64,000 nucleotides of DNA from Leptobrachium leishanense. Lineage: Eukaryota; Chordata; Amphibia; Anura; Megophryidae. The stretch covers positions 63,780,637 to 63,844,636 of the forward strand of contig CM019067.1 of the NCBI GenBank assembly GCA_009667805.1. The letters are read 5' to 3'. The notes under the pieces are model-generated. The model did no database searches, was not told the DNA's origin, and saw nothing but the letters and a program-made list of their open reading frames with translations. Below, piece after piece: positions 55,203 through 64,000 of the stretch; position 1 is the first letter of the stretch; each line of letters opens with the position of its first letter. The translations under genes were made by a program, and so were the position numbers.

Positions 55203-55845
55203 CCCTTTCGCTGCTGAGGCTTTTCCCGCCTCTGTGCTGAGCTCATTTTTACCGATTTTGCTCATCATGTTTAAATGCATTTTGAAGGCTTATTTTAGTA
55301 TATGACCCAGACATATTATATATCGTTCTATCCGTCAGACTCGGCAGATTCATAATATGTCATTATTATATGTATACGTCATGACCTGTCTGTTCATTAT
55401 AACAAAAAATGCAATAAAATATGAATTTTCAATAATTTACAACGTGTAAAGTGTTTTTTTTTTCACATTTTAAGATGCGAGCAATTGCGGTTATATTTTG
55501 TATGGGGTGCGCTGGTTAAAAAAATTAGAGATAGGGTCTCATTACATTTTTTTGTTGGGGAAAAGTACGCGATTTTTAACAAACGCACCGCATACAAAAA
55601 TCGTTAGTGCAGCATCATTGTTCACATTATAATTGAAATGGGAACAAAATTGCTGCATTAACGAACCAAAAAAAAGAAAAAAAAACTTTTATTTTTTATT
55701 TTTATTAGAACTTTTTTTATACTCATGTTTAGTATTGTTGGAACGGCCATGCACTGGCCCAAAGAGGGGACGCGCTCAGCGCGTCCACCGCATGGAACGC
55801 TACCTGCGGTTGGACGCGCTCAGCGCGTCCACCGCAGCGAAGTGG
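55203..55845. mobile_element. piggyBac-like MITE, 643 bp
   Basis: Flanked by TTAA at 55199-55202 and 55846-55849; ends ccctttcgctgc and gcagcgaagtgg pair at 10 of 12 positions. It contains two copies of the palindrome ggacgcgctcagcgcgtcc (about 55768 and 55812). The uninterrupted sister MITE at 7070 shows the empty site. Confidence 0.85.
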
Positions 55846-58626
55846 TTAAACCACTGAATGACAGGGCATTAGGGGAACCTTTCACTGCTGGTTTGTGCTC
55901 TCTGAATAGCCGAAGCATTGCTTTTTTATGGGGATTTCACTGCCCTCGAACAGGCATCGAATGTGCAGGCAATTCGCCAGGATTTGGCGAATTGCCTGCT
56001 CTCTGAATAGCCGAATGGCCAAGAAAGGTAACCGAACGCTGATTTTCAGCATTCGGTTACCTTTCTCTAGCCATTCGGATCTCTTTGAATAACCCTGTAT
56101 GATTATTCCCAAATCCTTCTCCTGCTTGGATTTCCCTAACTCCGTAGCATTTAGGGTATAAGTTGCTTGTGTGTTCTTCACTCCAAAGTGCATAACTTTG
56201 CATTTATCTACATTAAATTTCATCTATCTAAATCCCTCTGCAACGAAGTAACATCCTGCTCACATTGTATTACTTTTCCTAGTTTTGTGTCATCTGCAAA
56301 CACTGATACATGGCTTTCAATGCCTATCTCAAGGTCATTTATAAATAAGTTGAATAGTATTGGTCCTATAACAGACCCCTGAGGGACACAGCTTACCATC
56401 TTGAAAATGTACCATTTATGACCACTCTCTGTACCCTATCTTTTAGCCAGTTTTCTATCAAAGAACAAGTATTTTCATCTAGACCAATTTTTCTTAATTT
56501 AAATAGTAACCTTTTGTGTGGAACTGTGTCGAAAGCTTTGGCAAAGTCCAAGTAAATCACATCCACTGCGACCCCCTGAACTATACTTCTACTTACTTCC
56601 TCATACAACGTAATTAGGTTAGTCTGACATGATCTGTGTTTCATGAAACCATGCTGATTTTTGCCAATTACATTATACCTCCCAATAAATTCCTGAATAT
56701 TATCCCTTAGTAACCCATCAAATACTTTCCCAGCCACAGATGTTAAGCTCACAGGTCTATACTTCCCAGGCACAAATTTTAAACCTTTATTAAATATAGG
56801 GACCACGTCAGCTTTTCTCCAATCCTCTGGTACTATTCCTGAAAGAAAAGAATCTTGAAAGATTAAGAACAGAGGTTTACATATTTCAACACATAGCTGC
56901 CTCAGTACTTGCAGGTGAATTACATCTGGCCCTGGGGCTTTTGTTCACATTCACATTGTTTAATTGCTGCAAAACCTTGTCCTGAGTCAACCAGTCACTT
57001 TGTATTAAGTTTTTATTTATGAATTTCATGTCTCCTGTTATAGGTTTCTCTTTGATAAATACTGAAGAAAAATAATCATTCAAAATTTCTGCCTTATCTC
57101 AATCTTCAGTTAACAATAACCCTGACTCAGATTTTAGTGAACCTACATTTTCACTCTTGGGTTTTTTAGAATTTATGTACCTAAAGAATCTTTTAGGGTT
57201 GGTCTTGCTCTCTTTGGCTATTTTTTTCATTTTCTAGTTTAGCCCATCTAATCGCATTTTTACATGCTTTATTGGCTGCCCTATATGCTTTATAGGATGC
57301 CTCAGATTTATCAAATTTAAAAGCTTTAAATGCCTTCATTTTATTTTTCATTTACTTAGTTACCTTCCTACTAAGCCACATTGGTTTCAGTCTGTTTCTT
57401 TTATATTTATTAACCAGTGGAATATATTTCACCTATAGGTTTCAATGTTAAAAAAACTCCCCATTTTTACTAAACATTTCTAAAAACTTTTTGAGCATAG
57501 TGAAAAAAATAAATTGTTTAAAAAATTTTCATTAAAATGGGGATTTTTTTAACATTGAAACCAATAAGCGAAACCTATAGGTCTCAATTTTAAAAATATC
57601 CCCATTTTTATTAATCATTTCTTAAATCATTTATCTTTTTCTCTTGTAGCAAAAAGTATTTTTGCTTGCATTTTTTAGGCATTTTTCAGGACTTGTGGGT
57701 GAAATTTTGAGTTTCATAACTTATTTTAAAGAAACAAGGCTTGTTTTCCATTCTGCAATGAATTGAATAGATATATTTCAGCACCATGGAGAGCTCCATA
57801 GCTCTCTCCTACTGAAACCTTTTCAATAAAAGAATACTATGTTTCAGATCAGCAGTTCAGCACTATGGACAGCTATAGAGCTAACCATGGTACTGAAACA
57901 TTGTATCTTTTTAATTCATTGCACAACGTAAAAAAAGCCTCATTCTTAAAATAAATTTGAAACATTAAAATTTCACCCAAAAAATCACAAAAAATATCTA
58001 AATATAAATCCTAAAAAATAGACTTTTTGCTGCAAGTGAAAAAAATAAACAGTTTGAGAAATATTTAATAAAAACGCAAATATTTTTTTTACATTGACAC
58101 CTACAGGGGTAAAAAAAGCATTGTTTTTTTAAAATAAGTTAGGAAACTAAAAATTTCACCCAAAAAATCATGAAAAATTGGCTAAAGAATAAATAAAAGA
58201 ATAAACGGTTGACGGCTGGTATTTTCATTTTATTGGTAGTAATCTATTTCACATTGTGAAATAACTAAAAAAAAACTAAACTCCTAAAAACAAAATACAA
58301 ATCAATCCAAAATACTGAAAAACACATAAAAATCGAAAAACTAAGTGATCTGAAATACAAAATATTGGCCGTCCGAAATTACAAATCACCTAATGATACA
58401 AAATTACTTATAAAAACGAAAAACAAAGTGATCCGAAAAATGAAATAACCCATAAAATGGAGAACGAAGCAATCCAAAAATGATACCCGGGCATTCGAAA
58501 TTTTGGTTCAGTCCAAAATTACAAATCACGGTAAAAAAAACGACCGACCCGAAACGAAAAAAAAGGACGAAAAAAATCTAACAAAACTAAACTAAAAAAA
58601 CCACTGTGCACATGTCTAAAACACAA

Positions 58627-59082
58627 TATATTCATTAAAGTTATCTCTGTATGATTGAGTTAACCCCCCAAGAGTGAAAAAGTCACTTATGGGGACCGTG
58701 TATGCCTTTTGGAGTACTGGGAATAAATTCTACTCGTTTTAGATTAACAAAATCAGGTTATTAGTCAAATCAGGTTAATGTTTTTCCTTTTTAATCTAAA
58801 ATTTACATTGCCCTTGTGCCAAAATCCGAACGCTCCTTCTGGACCATCTTTCCTCGTTGCTTATGGTGTGTACTATATGTGCTGTTGTCCCATGAGTCAA
58901 GATGAACAGTAGAATCTAGCACCACTCTGGTAGTGGTGCACGTATGGTAATATACAGAACAAACAATGCAAATTTTATGTACTAAAATACAACATAGTAT
59001 AATTAACTTAAGTATCATTAAGCTTATGTACACATAAACAAAAACTCCCTATCATTAAAAGATTTTACTTTTTTTTTAACAG
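58627..59082. other. intron end, nothing recognised
   Basis: Unique-looking intron ending in a long T-run and acceptor (tttttttttaacag). Confidence 0.55.
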
Positions 59083-59244
59083 GAAATGACCTATTTTTAG
59101 TTGCTGTACATGAACTGGGACATGCACTTGGGTTGGAACATTCCAATGATCCCACGGCAATCATGGCACCATTCTACCAGTACATGGAAACTGACAACTT
59201 TAAGCTACCTAATGATGATTTACAGGGAATCCAGAAAATATATG
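59083..59244 (+). CDS. mmp16: MMP16 (MT3-MMP) coding exon: zinc-binding catalytic motif
   Basis: 162-bp exon between acceptor AG (59081-59082) and donor GT (59245-59246). It completes the Gly codon left open at 24579, reads [19 protein letters not shown] and then [19 protein letters not shown], and ends QGIQKIYG with a split Gly codon. [11 protein letters not shown] is the HExxHxxGxxH motif: three His bind the catalytic zinc and Glu activates water. IMAPFYQ contains the Met-turn that defines metzincins. These residues close the catalytic domain; the hinge and hemopexin exons must lie downstream of the window. The wording [20 protein letters not shown] favours MMP16 over MMP24. Probably exon 5. 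The 34.5-kb intron before it is filled with transposons. Confidence 0.97.
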
Positions 59245-59317
59245 GTGAGTGTTTTTTTTTATATTTTTATGGTGAATTCAGTTAGTGTTGTTCTTGCATA
59301 GGTTTAGTACTTTAAGT

Positions 59318-59796
59318 CAGGGCTCAAAATTTCAACTCCCAAGCTACTAACCAAGACATAAGATTTACTCGCCACCAGTTGCTCCACCTAACCCCTACCC
59401 AGCTCTTAACTCTGCCCCTAAACACACCCCCTTAAATTATCTTATGAAATTACACTGTTAAAGGTTGTATTTAGAATAAAGTTACAAAATAACATTAATA
59501 CCTAGACATCTTACTCCAGATACATGTATACCCAGTCATCAGACCCCAGTGTGAGCAGAGCGAGGAGGCAGGGAAGCTCCTCTCCACCCCACTGCCAGTG
59601 ACAGAGACGAACTTGTCAGGTTAGCCAGCTGATCCCTGCCACCATGCGGCCTGGGGAAGGGGGGGCTGCACAGTGGCACCACCGGAATATGTAGCAAGAA
59701 ATAATTTATTGTGCTGCCTGCGTGTGCATTTCCACTCGCCCTCACTTAATTTCCACTCGCCAAATGCGAGTAGGCGAGTGGAAATTTTGAGTCCTG
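59318..59796. mobile_element. non-autonomous hAT transposon, 479 bp
   Basis: Ends cagggctcaaaatttc and gaaattttgagtcctg pair at all but one of 16 positions and are flanked by a perfect 8-bp TSD, ctttaagt (59310-59317 and 59797-59804). It lies 73 bp past the splice donor of the preceding exon. No transposase. Confidence 0.92.
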
Positions 59797-59804
59797 CTTT
59801 AAGT

Positions 59805-60560
59805 CATATAATATTGAATCGCAGGTGTCCTGCCATAATTAGACAAAGATTTTGTTCCTGCAGCATATGAGTTATATCTGCCTCTCCATGACATAATATA
59901 TGGCCAGGAAAACATGGCTGATCTGGCAACTCTGGGTTGGGGGAGTCTGTGTACATATATGTAATTTTGGTAAATGGAAGATTTACCTATACAGTTAAAG
60001 CTGTTGTGGTCATTTACTTTTTACTAATCCTTTAAATTTCCCAAATTCTTCCACCCTTGGAAAAAAGATAATGAATTTAATGCACCTCCTCCATCATCAG
60101 ATTAAAGATCTGGCGAAGAACAAACTGCGATTCAGCAGCAGCAGTGAAATATCTAATCAAATAACCCAACAGACATTCGCTGAATTAAATGCTGCCTCTG
60201 TCCATATGCCAACCATTTAAATGTTCTGAATGTCCAAATACGGTTATTAATTCTGTGGAAATAGAAAGAGCTGCACATATTAAATTAGTACTGAGTGGAC
60301 ATTGTGTCCCAATCGCCTCGTGTAGAACCCAACATCCGATCCATTTGAGTTATTACAAAAGAATAGTAATTGAACTTTCAATCTGTCTACTAAATAAATT
60401 CATAATAATCCAGTGTAGATGTTGTTCCAATGTTCATGCAGTGAATAAGATTAGAGTCCAGGGTTTATTGCATAAAATACCTTAATTATCAAAATTAACA
60501 CTTTTGACAATAAATATACCGGTAAGATCCTTGACATAGAAGTTATTAAATTTCTCATAA
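59805..60560. other. intron, nothing recognised
   Basis: No gene or repeat identified. Confidence 0.5.
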
Positions 60561-60823
60561 CAAGAAAAAAAAGATGTAATCTGCGCTTATTCCTATAACA
60601 CCATGTGAAACAGAACACAATTAGAAGCTTTGGTTTACTCGAATGACCATTGAGTAAACCAAAGCCTCTAATTGTGTTTTGTTTCACATGGTGTTATAGA
60701 AATAAGAGCAGATGGCACAGTTTTTTCTTATGTTTTATACATGTTGCTGGGCTGGATACATTTGGTGGTTGCAGCCGCCCCATTGGGGGAATAGGCGTGA
60801 CCCCGCTCCTCCTGTACGAATTA
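60561..60823 (-). repeat. foldback-family repeat, copy B
   Basis: Arms 60580-60640 and 60652-60712 (61 bp, a few mismatches) are inverted around an 11-bp loop and extend loosely outward. The minus-strand sequence from 60823 to 60580 resembles 5132-5275, so both loci carry one family, here folded at a different point. Confidence 0.75.
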
Positions 60824-61169
60824 ATTTTCTCATACTGGTGCAAATCAGTCTATTGATATACTAAATAAATTAATAATTAATAAATAAAAGATATGGTCGT
60901 GAAAGAGACGAAAATGTGTCACTCTACAAAATTACAAGAGCATAGAAGTCATTGCTAAAAACATTTGCACATCTGAGGAAATAAGAGGTTTGCTTTGCCC
61001 AACTCCCTGTGTGTAGGATAAGCTAGTGAAGTCACAATTTTAATCCTTTTTTTTGCATTAAATGTCTGCTGCAGCACAGGCACCCCACAAGCCAGTGTGA
61101 TTGACCTGTCCGGTGTCATGCGATCAGTAAGTGTGTGACACATAAGATCTACTTCAGGTAATCTAGAAT
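60824..61169. other. intron, nothing recognised
   Basis: No gene or repeat identified. Confidence 0.5.
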
Positions 61170-61540
61170 GGTGTTTCACTGGCATACAGGGTATCTGCTC
61201 TCCTGTTTACAGATGAAATTTGACCTTGGTCAGGACTTGGCTAATACATTGCCAGATCACAACTCGGACGTTAAAGGCAGGACGCAAATGGAAAACATTT
61301 TGATTCTGTTGTTTGAGGCTCGCCTTTAACGTCTGTATTATGATCGAGTTGCAATACATGAGAGCCACAGCTTGATAACACAACGGCACTAAGCGCCGCT
61401 GTGTTATCAGTTTATGGAATTCATAGGAATCCATGGCGAGGAACAAGATCTCTCTCGCAAAACCGTTCCGGCCAGGGTGGCGGAGGAACACTGGCATCTC
61501 TACACCAAGGAATCTGAGGTGAATATTGGATTTTTAGTTG
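61170..61540 (+). repeat. unnamed repeat, copy 1
   Basis: Shares in order 'tctgtattatgatcgagttg', 'gaattcataggaatccatgg' and 'caccaaggaatctgagg' with 63180-63560. It contains a palindrome at 61374-61410 (tgataacac.acggc... and complement). Boundaries approximate. Confidence 0.55.
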
Positions 61541-61997
61541 GGTTTAGATTTGTGTGTTACCAGGGTCTGAAAAAGATTATTCAAACCTGAATGTCAGATG
61601 CAGATGGAGGGTGAGCTGGTTGGAATGATTCCTTCTTTATCTGCTAGGGACACATTAACCTCTCCCATACAAAGTATAGGAGGCATTAATATACAGTAAC
61701 CTGGCGCTTCATCTCGCAAGCTGCCTTTGCATCTCGGATGTGAAAGGACATTGTAAAATGAAGCTCAGAGCTTGAATCTTGATGCTGTATGGCTCAAGCA
61801 CTTTTCTTTGCGGCCAGGTTGCGGTCTACCCCATAGTTTCTTGAAGATACCTCCATGTGCAGTAACATGACCAGAATGTTTAAAATCGGCTTTCATGGGA
61901 ACACAAATACAGGTTTTGAGGTGGTGAAGGACTAGATGCATTATTATTATTGGCTAATTCTCAGATTCACATTTAAGAATTGGAGAATTTAAACAAC
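61541..61997. other. intron, nothing recognised
   Basis: No gene or repeat identified. Confidence 0.5.
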
Positions 61998-62000
61998 ATG

Positions 62001-62741
62001 GGGCCAAATAACTTACTTGGTGCTATCGTTAGTGCTCACCTGCATGAGCGTTAACGTTAGCCAAGTATTTTCCGCATATTACAATCCAAACGCTAAGGGG
62101 TTAAGTAACCCCTTAGCGTTTGGTATCTTGCGCTTTTCAGTGCGAGGTTACTGTACTTTGCGCTCCCCATGTTAAGTATAGGGAGCGCAAAGTGTTAATC
62201 AGAGTTAGGATAACAAAGTCCTAACGCTGATTAACATCCGACTGCGGTTAACAAAAAGTTAACCAAAGCCAGGACTTGGTGGTAACAGATTCCACTTCTG
62301 CAGAATCTGTTAGCACCAGACGACAAAAAATAAAAAAAATAATCGTATACTCACCCCCTGTCCTGCGGTGAGGACCGCAGCTCTGTCCGCCTCCTCAGTC
62401 CGGCGGAGCAGGGAAAGACTGGGGGAAAAAGTCCCCCCAGTCTCCACCTCCGTATCACTACGCTGACCGGCCGGATCTAGCAAGGCGAGATCCTGACAGG
62501 TCATGTGACCACCGGCGTCTGGCTCAATGGAGTCCTATGGACTCCATTGAGAGGATGCGTGCTGCTGTGCTTAGCGCTGCCGCGCGCATCCCGGGGCTTA
62601 GCGCCTGCAAACAATGCAGGCAGCTTTTTTAGCGCCTGCATTGCAATCTAGCGCTGACATCCGGGCGCTAGGGGGAATACTGCGGGCGTAGTTTTTCCTC
62701 ACTAGTGCCCGCGTTTTAGCGCTAGTATTGTAATTTAGTCC
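62001..62741. mobile_element. TIR element, 741 bp, unclassified
   Basis: Ends gggccaaat and atttagtcc pair at most positions, with a 3-bp ATG on both sides. The interior is GC-rich with several palindromes: a perfect 38-bp one at 62086-62123 (18-bp arms, ccaaacgctaaggggtta) and ctcaatggagtcc / ggactccattgag near 62522-62550. A truncated copy is at 22050-22269. Confidence 0.65.
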
Positions 62742-62744
62742 ATG

Positions 62745-63179
62745 GTCTTTTTCAGAATTCCCTATGGTTGCTGATCTCTTTGCAGTGTTTTTTGATTTGT
62801 ATTTTAAACTGCATGGCCTGAAATACCTGATACAGATGTAGGTGGTTTTCCTTGACACGGCTATTTCCATTTGACCTACCTGATGATCCCAACATGAGTT
62901 ATTGTATTACTACTCTTGGTCTGGAACTTTAAATGCCTTAATTTCTAGAAATGTGTTCATGGTTCTTAGAGTTGTATATATCAGCAATCAATCTGTTATC
63001 TCTTGTGTGAGACCTAGATTTTCTAAACCTTAATTTAAGAGATGAGTAGATCAATAAGTTCATTAAAATGTAATTTAAATTCCAGTTAAAATTATTATCT
63101 GCATAAAATTGTGGAAGAGATTGATAGAATTTATTCTCAGGATCTCACATGCCTTTAACAGACACCAGAGACCGCATTC
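62745..63179. other. intron, nothing recognised
   Basis: No gene or repeat identified. Confidence 0.5.
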
Positions 63180-63560
63180 CAACCTAGGGGTTAATGGCCT
63201 GCCGCAAGTGGAAAAATTGTGCACAAGCCATTTTCCAGCAGCTCGTATTCTGATCGAGCCACTTTGTTGGCAGCTCCAGTCATAATACTTGTGACCTGCA
63301 GGTGTATATTGGCAGTGGCGCTGCGCGCCACCAATGTTTTCAGCTCCAGGAATCCATAGGACTCAGTGGAGCCTGGCTTAACCCTGCTGGAGATCTGCAG
63401 CAACTCACACTTGGATGACAGAATGATTTGTGGAAGGACACTGGGAACTATTTGCTCCTGTGTTCAGCTCCATATGGAGAGTGGAAATGGATCCCAGCTC
63501 TTCTCCAAGGAATCTGATGCAAGGGATTTTTCAATGTGTTAAGTGATTTCGCTTCCGCCA
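63180..63560 (+). repeat. unnamed repeat, copy 2
   Basis: Diverged copy of 61170-61540, sharing 'tattctgatcgagcca', 'aggaatccatagga' and 'ctccaaggaatctgatg'. Followed by a small palindrome (aagtgatttcgcttcc / ggcggaa... at 63541-63570). Confidence 0.55.
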
Positions 63561-64000
63561 AATCACTTAACACTAGGGTTAAGAAGTCGTTATTCATTGA
63601 AGAATAAAAGCTGATAAAGATTAAGAACAAGCAAGGTTGGAATAGAATGTTCATCTGATACCTAGACATTAGCGACATCTATGCACAAAAGCCGTTCATG
63701 TACAGTAAGGAGACACAAGGTCCTCTGCTTGTGTCTTTGTTGGAATAGCAAGTGGGAAAATTAAGCTAAACCCCAAGTTGTTCAGCTAAGCGTTCAAGCC
63801 GCACAACATAATGACATTGTTGGAATAGGGCCCCAGATATGAGGAATATTCGTATAAAATCTTATGTAAAATACATGGTGATTAAAGACTGCTTTCTGAT
63901 GACCTGTTCATTAATGGAACATAAAAAGTTCAAGATCTTACAGAAACGTTTTATGAAAATTTTCACCTTCAGCTGCAAAGAAGGACTTTTTGACACAACA
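63561..64000. other. intron to the end of the window, nothing recognised
   Basis: No gene or repeat identified. Further MMP16 exons are expected beyond the window. Confidence 0.5.

Larger units (their letters stand above)
45339..56097 (+). mobile_element. hairpin TIR MITE split by an L1 and a piggyBac-like MITE
   Basis: Ends cagggttattcaaagaga (45339) and tctctttgaataaccctg (56097), with TAT on both sides (45336-45338, 56098-56100). Left hairpin gaaaagtcaccg / cggtgacttttc and right hairpin gaaaggtaaccgaa / ttcggttacctttc are both present. Its own sequence matches 6412-7313 throughout; the L1 at 45814-55010 and the MITE at 55203-55845 are extra. Confidence 0.92.
44930..57083 (-). pseudogene. 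CR1-like LINE ORF2 (reverse transcriptase), in pieces
   Basis: Minus-strand order: DYFSSVFIKEKPI (56886-57083), linker before the RT; the main RT block 56393-56806 with YRPVSLTSVAGKVFDGLL, QHGFMKHRSCQTNLI and VIYLDFAKAFDTVPHKRLL, the last including the first catalytic Asp; LGKSKQEKDLGIII just before the MITE (about 56098-56150); and after it [37 protein letters not shown] and [11 protein letters not shown] (44930-45184). These are CR1/Rex-type signatures. Frameshifts and stops occur and the 5' part (endonuclease) is absent, so it is a dead copy. Confidence 0.88.
44551..57430 (-). mobile_element. CR1-like LINE, 5'-truncated, split by a MITE
   Basis: The 3' end at 44551 reads gttacatagttacatagact on the + strand. 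A 7-bp TSD, acctata, flanks it (44544-44550 and 57431-57437). Its own sequence is 44551-45338 plus 56098-57430; the MITE at 45339-56097 interrupts it. Coding on the minus strand shows endonuclease-RT linker, RT and C-terminal parts. Confidence 0.88.
44280..58618. mobile_element. hAT-type element, 14.3 kb because of nested insertions
   Basis: Outer ends tagacatgtgca (44280) and tgcacatgtcta (58618) are perfect 12-bp inverted repeats flanked by a perfect 8-bp TSD, aaacacaa (44272-44279 and 58619-58626). Its own sequence is only 44280-44543 plus about 57438-58618, both AT-rich with 'ccgaa', 'tttcac ccaaaaaa' and 'gatccgaaaa' words, non-coding. Everything between is the CR1-like insertion and what that contains. 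Confidence 0.9.

Overview
The window is vertebrate genomic DNA, most likely from a frog or toad. Its only host gene is matrix metalloproteinase 16 (MT3-MMP) on the + strand, seen as three internal coding exons (590-712, 24275-24579, 59083-59244). They join in frame across introns of about 23.6 kb and 34.5 kb. The exons read from the end of the propeptide (cysteine switch, furin site) through the catalytic domain to the zinc-binding motif. First and last exons, promoter and polyadenylation site lie outside the window. The anuran assignment is inference: it rests on the repeat families (L2-like 3' tails ending in a 'gcgctttataaata' type motif, CR1-like LINEs whose 3' end reads 'gttacatagttacatag', L1, BEL/Pao, hAT and Harbinger-like MITEs) together with the MMP16 protein sequence.

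The rest is intron, much of it transposable elements, many placed to the base by their target-site duplications (TSDs). First intron (713-24274): hAT MITEs (2049-2436, 18460-19678); copies of a TIR MITE with subterminal hairpins (6412-7313 and a diverged one near 2810-3450); a set of foldback repeats (4563-5775); and a three-level nest at about 8165-14700, where a dead Tc1/mariner element carries Harbinger-like MITEs and one of these carries a hAT element (9339-14011) with a broken BED-type transposase. An L2-like relic lies at 15335-17098.

Second intron (24580-59082): a TTAA-flanked piggyBac-like MITE (24865-25335); a BEL/Pao LTR retrotransposon (29008-35741) with 364-bp LTRs differing at three positions and a long but internally deleted Gag-Pol reading frame; a 45/50-bp minisatellite (36665-37680); a LINE with an inverted 5' part (38374-39640); and a four-level nest at 44280-58618. 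In that nest a hAT-type element was invaded by a CR1-like LINE, this by the hairpin MITE, and this by a 9.2-kb L1 and by a piggyBac-like MITE. Level boundaries are supported by TSDs.

Third intron (59245 onward): a hAT MITE 73 bp after the splice donor, a foldback repeat, a large TIR element (62001-62741) and two diverged copies of an unnamed repeat. Apart from the MMP16 exons I see no host protein-coding gene, no tRNA or rRNA gene and no promoter I can defend. Long open frames elsewhere belong to transposons or arise from tandem repeats.
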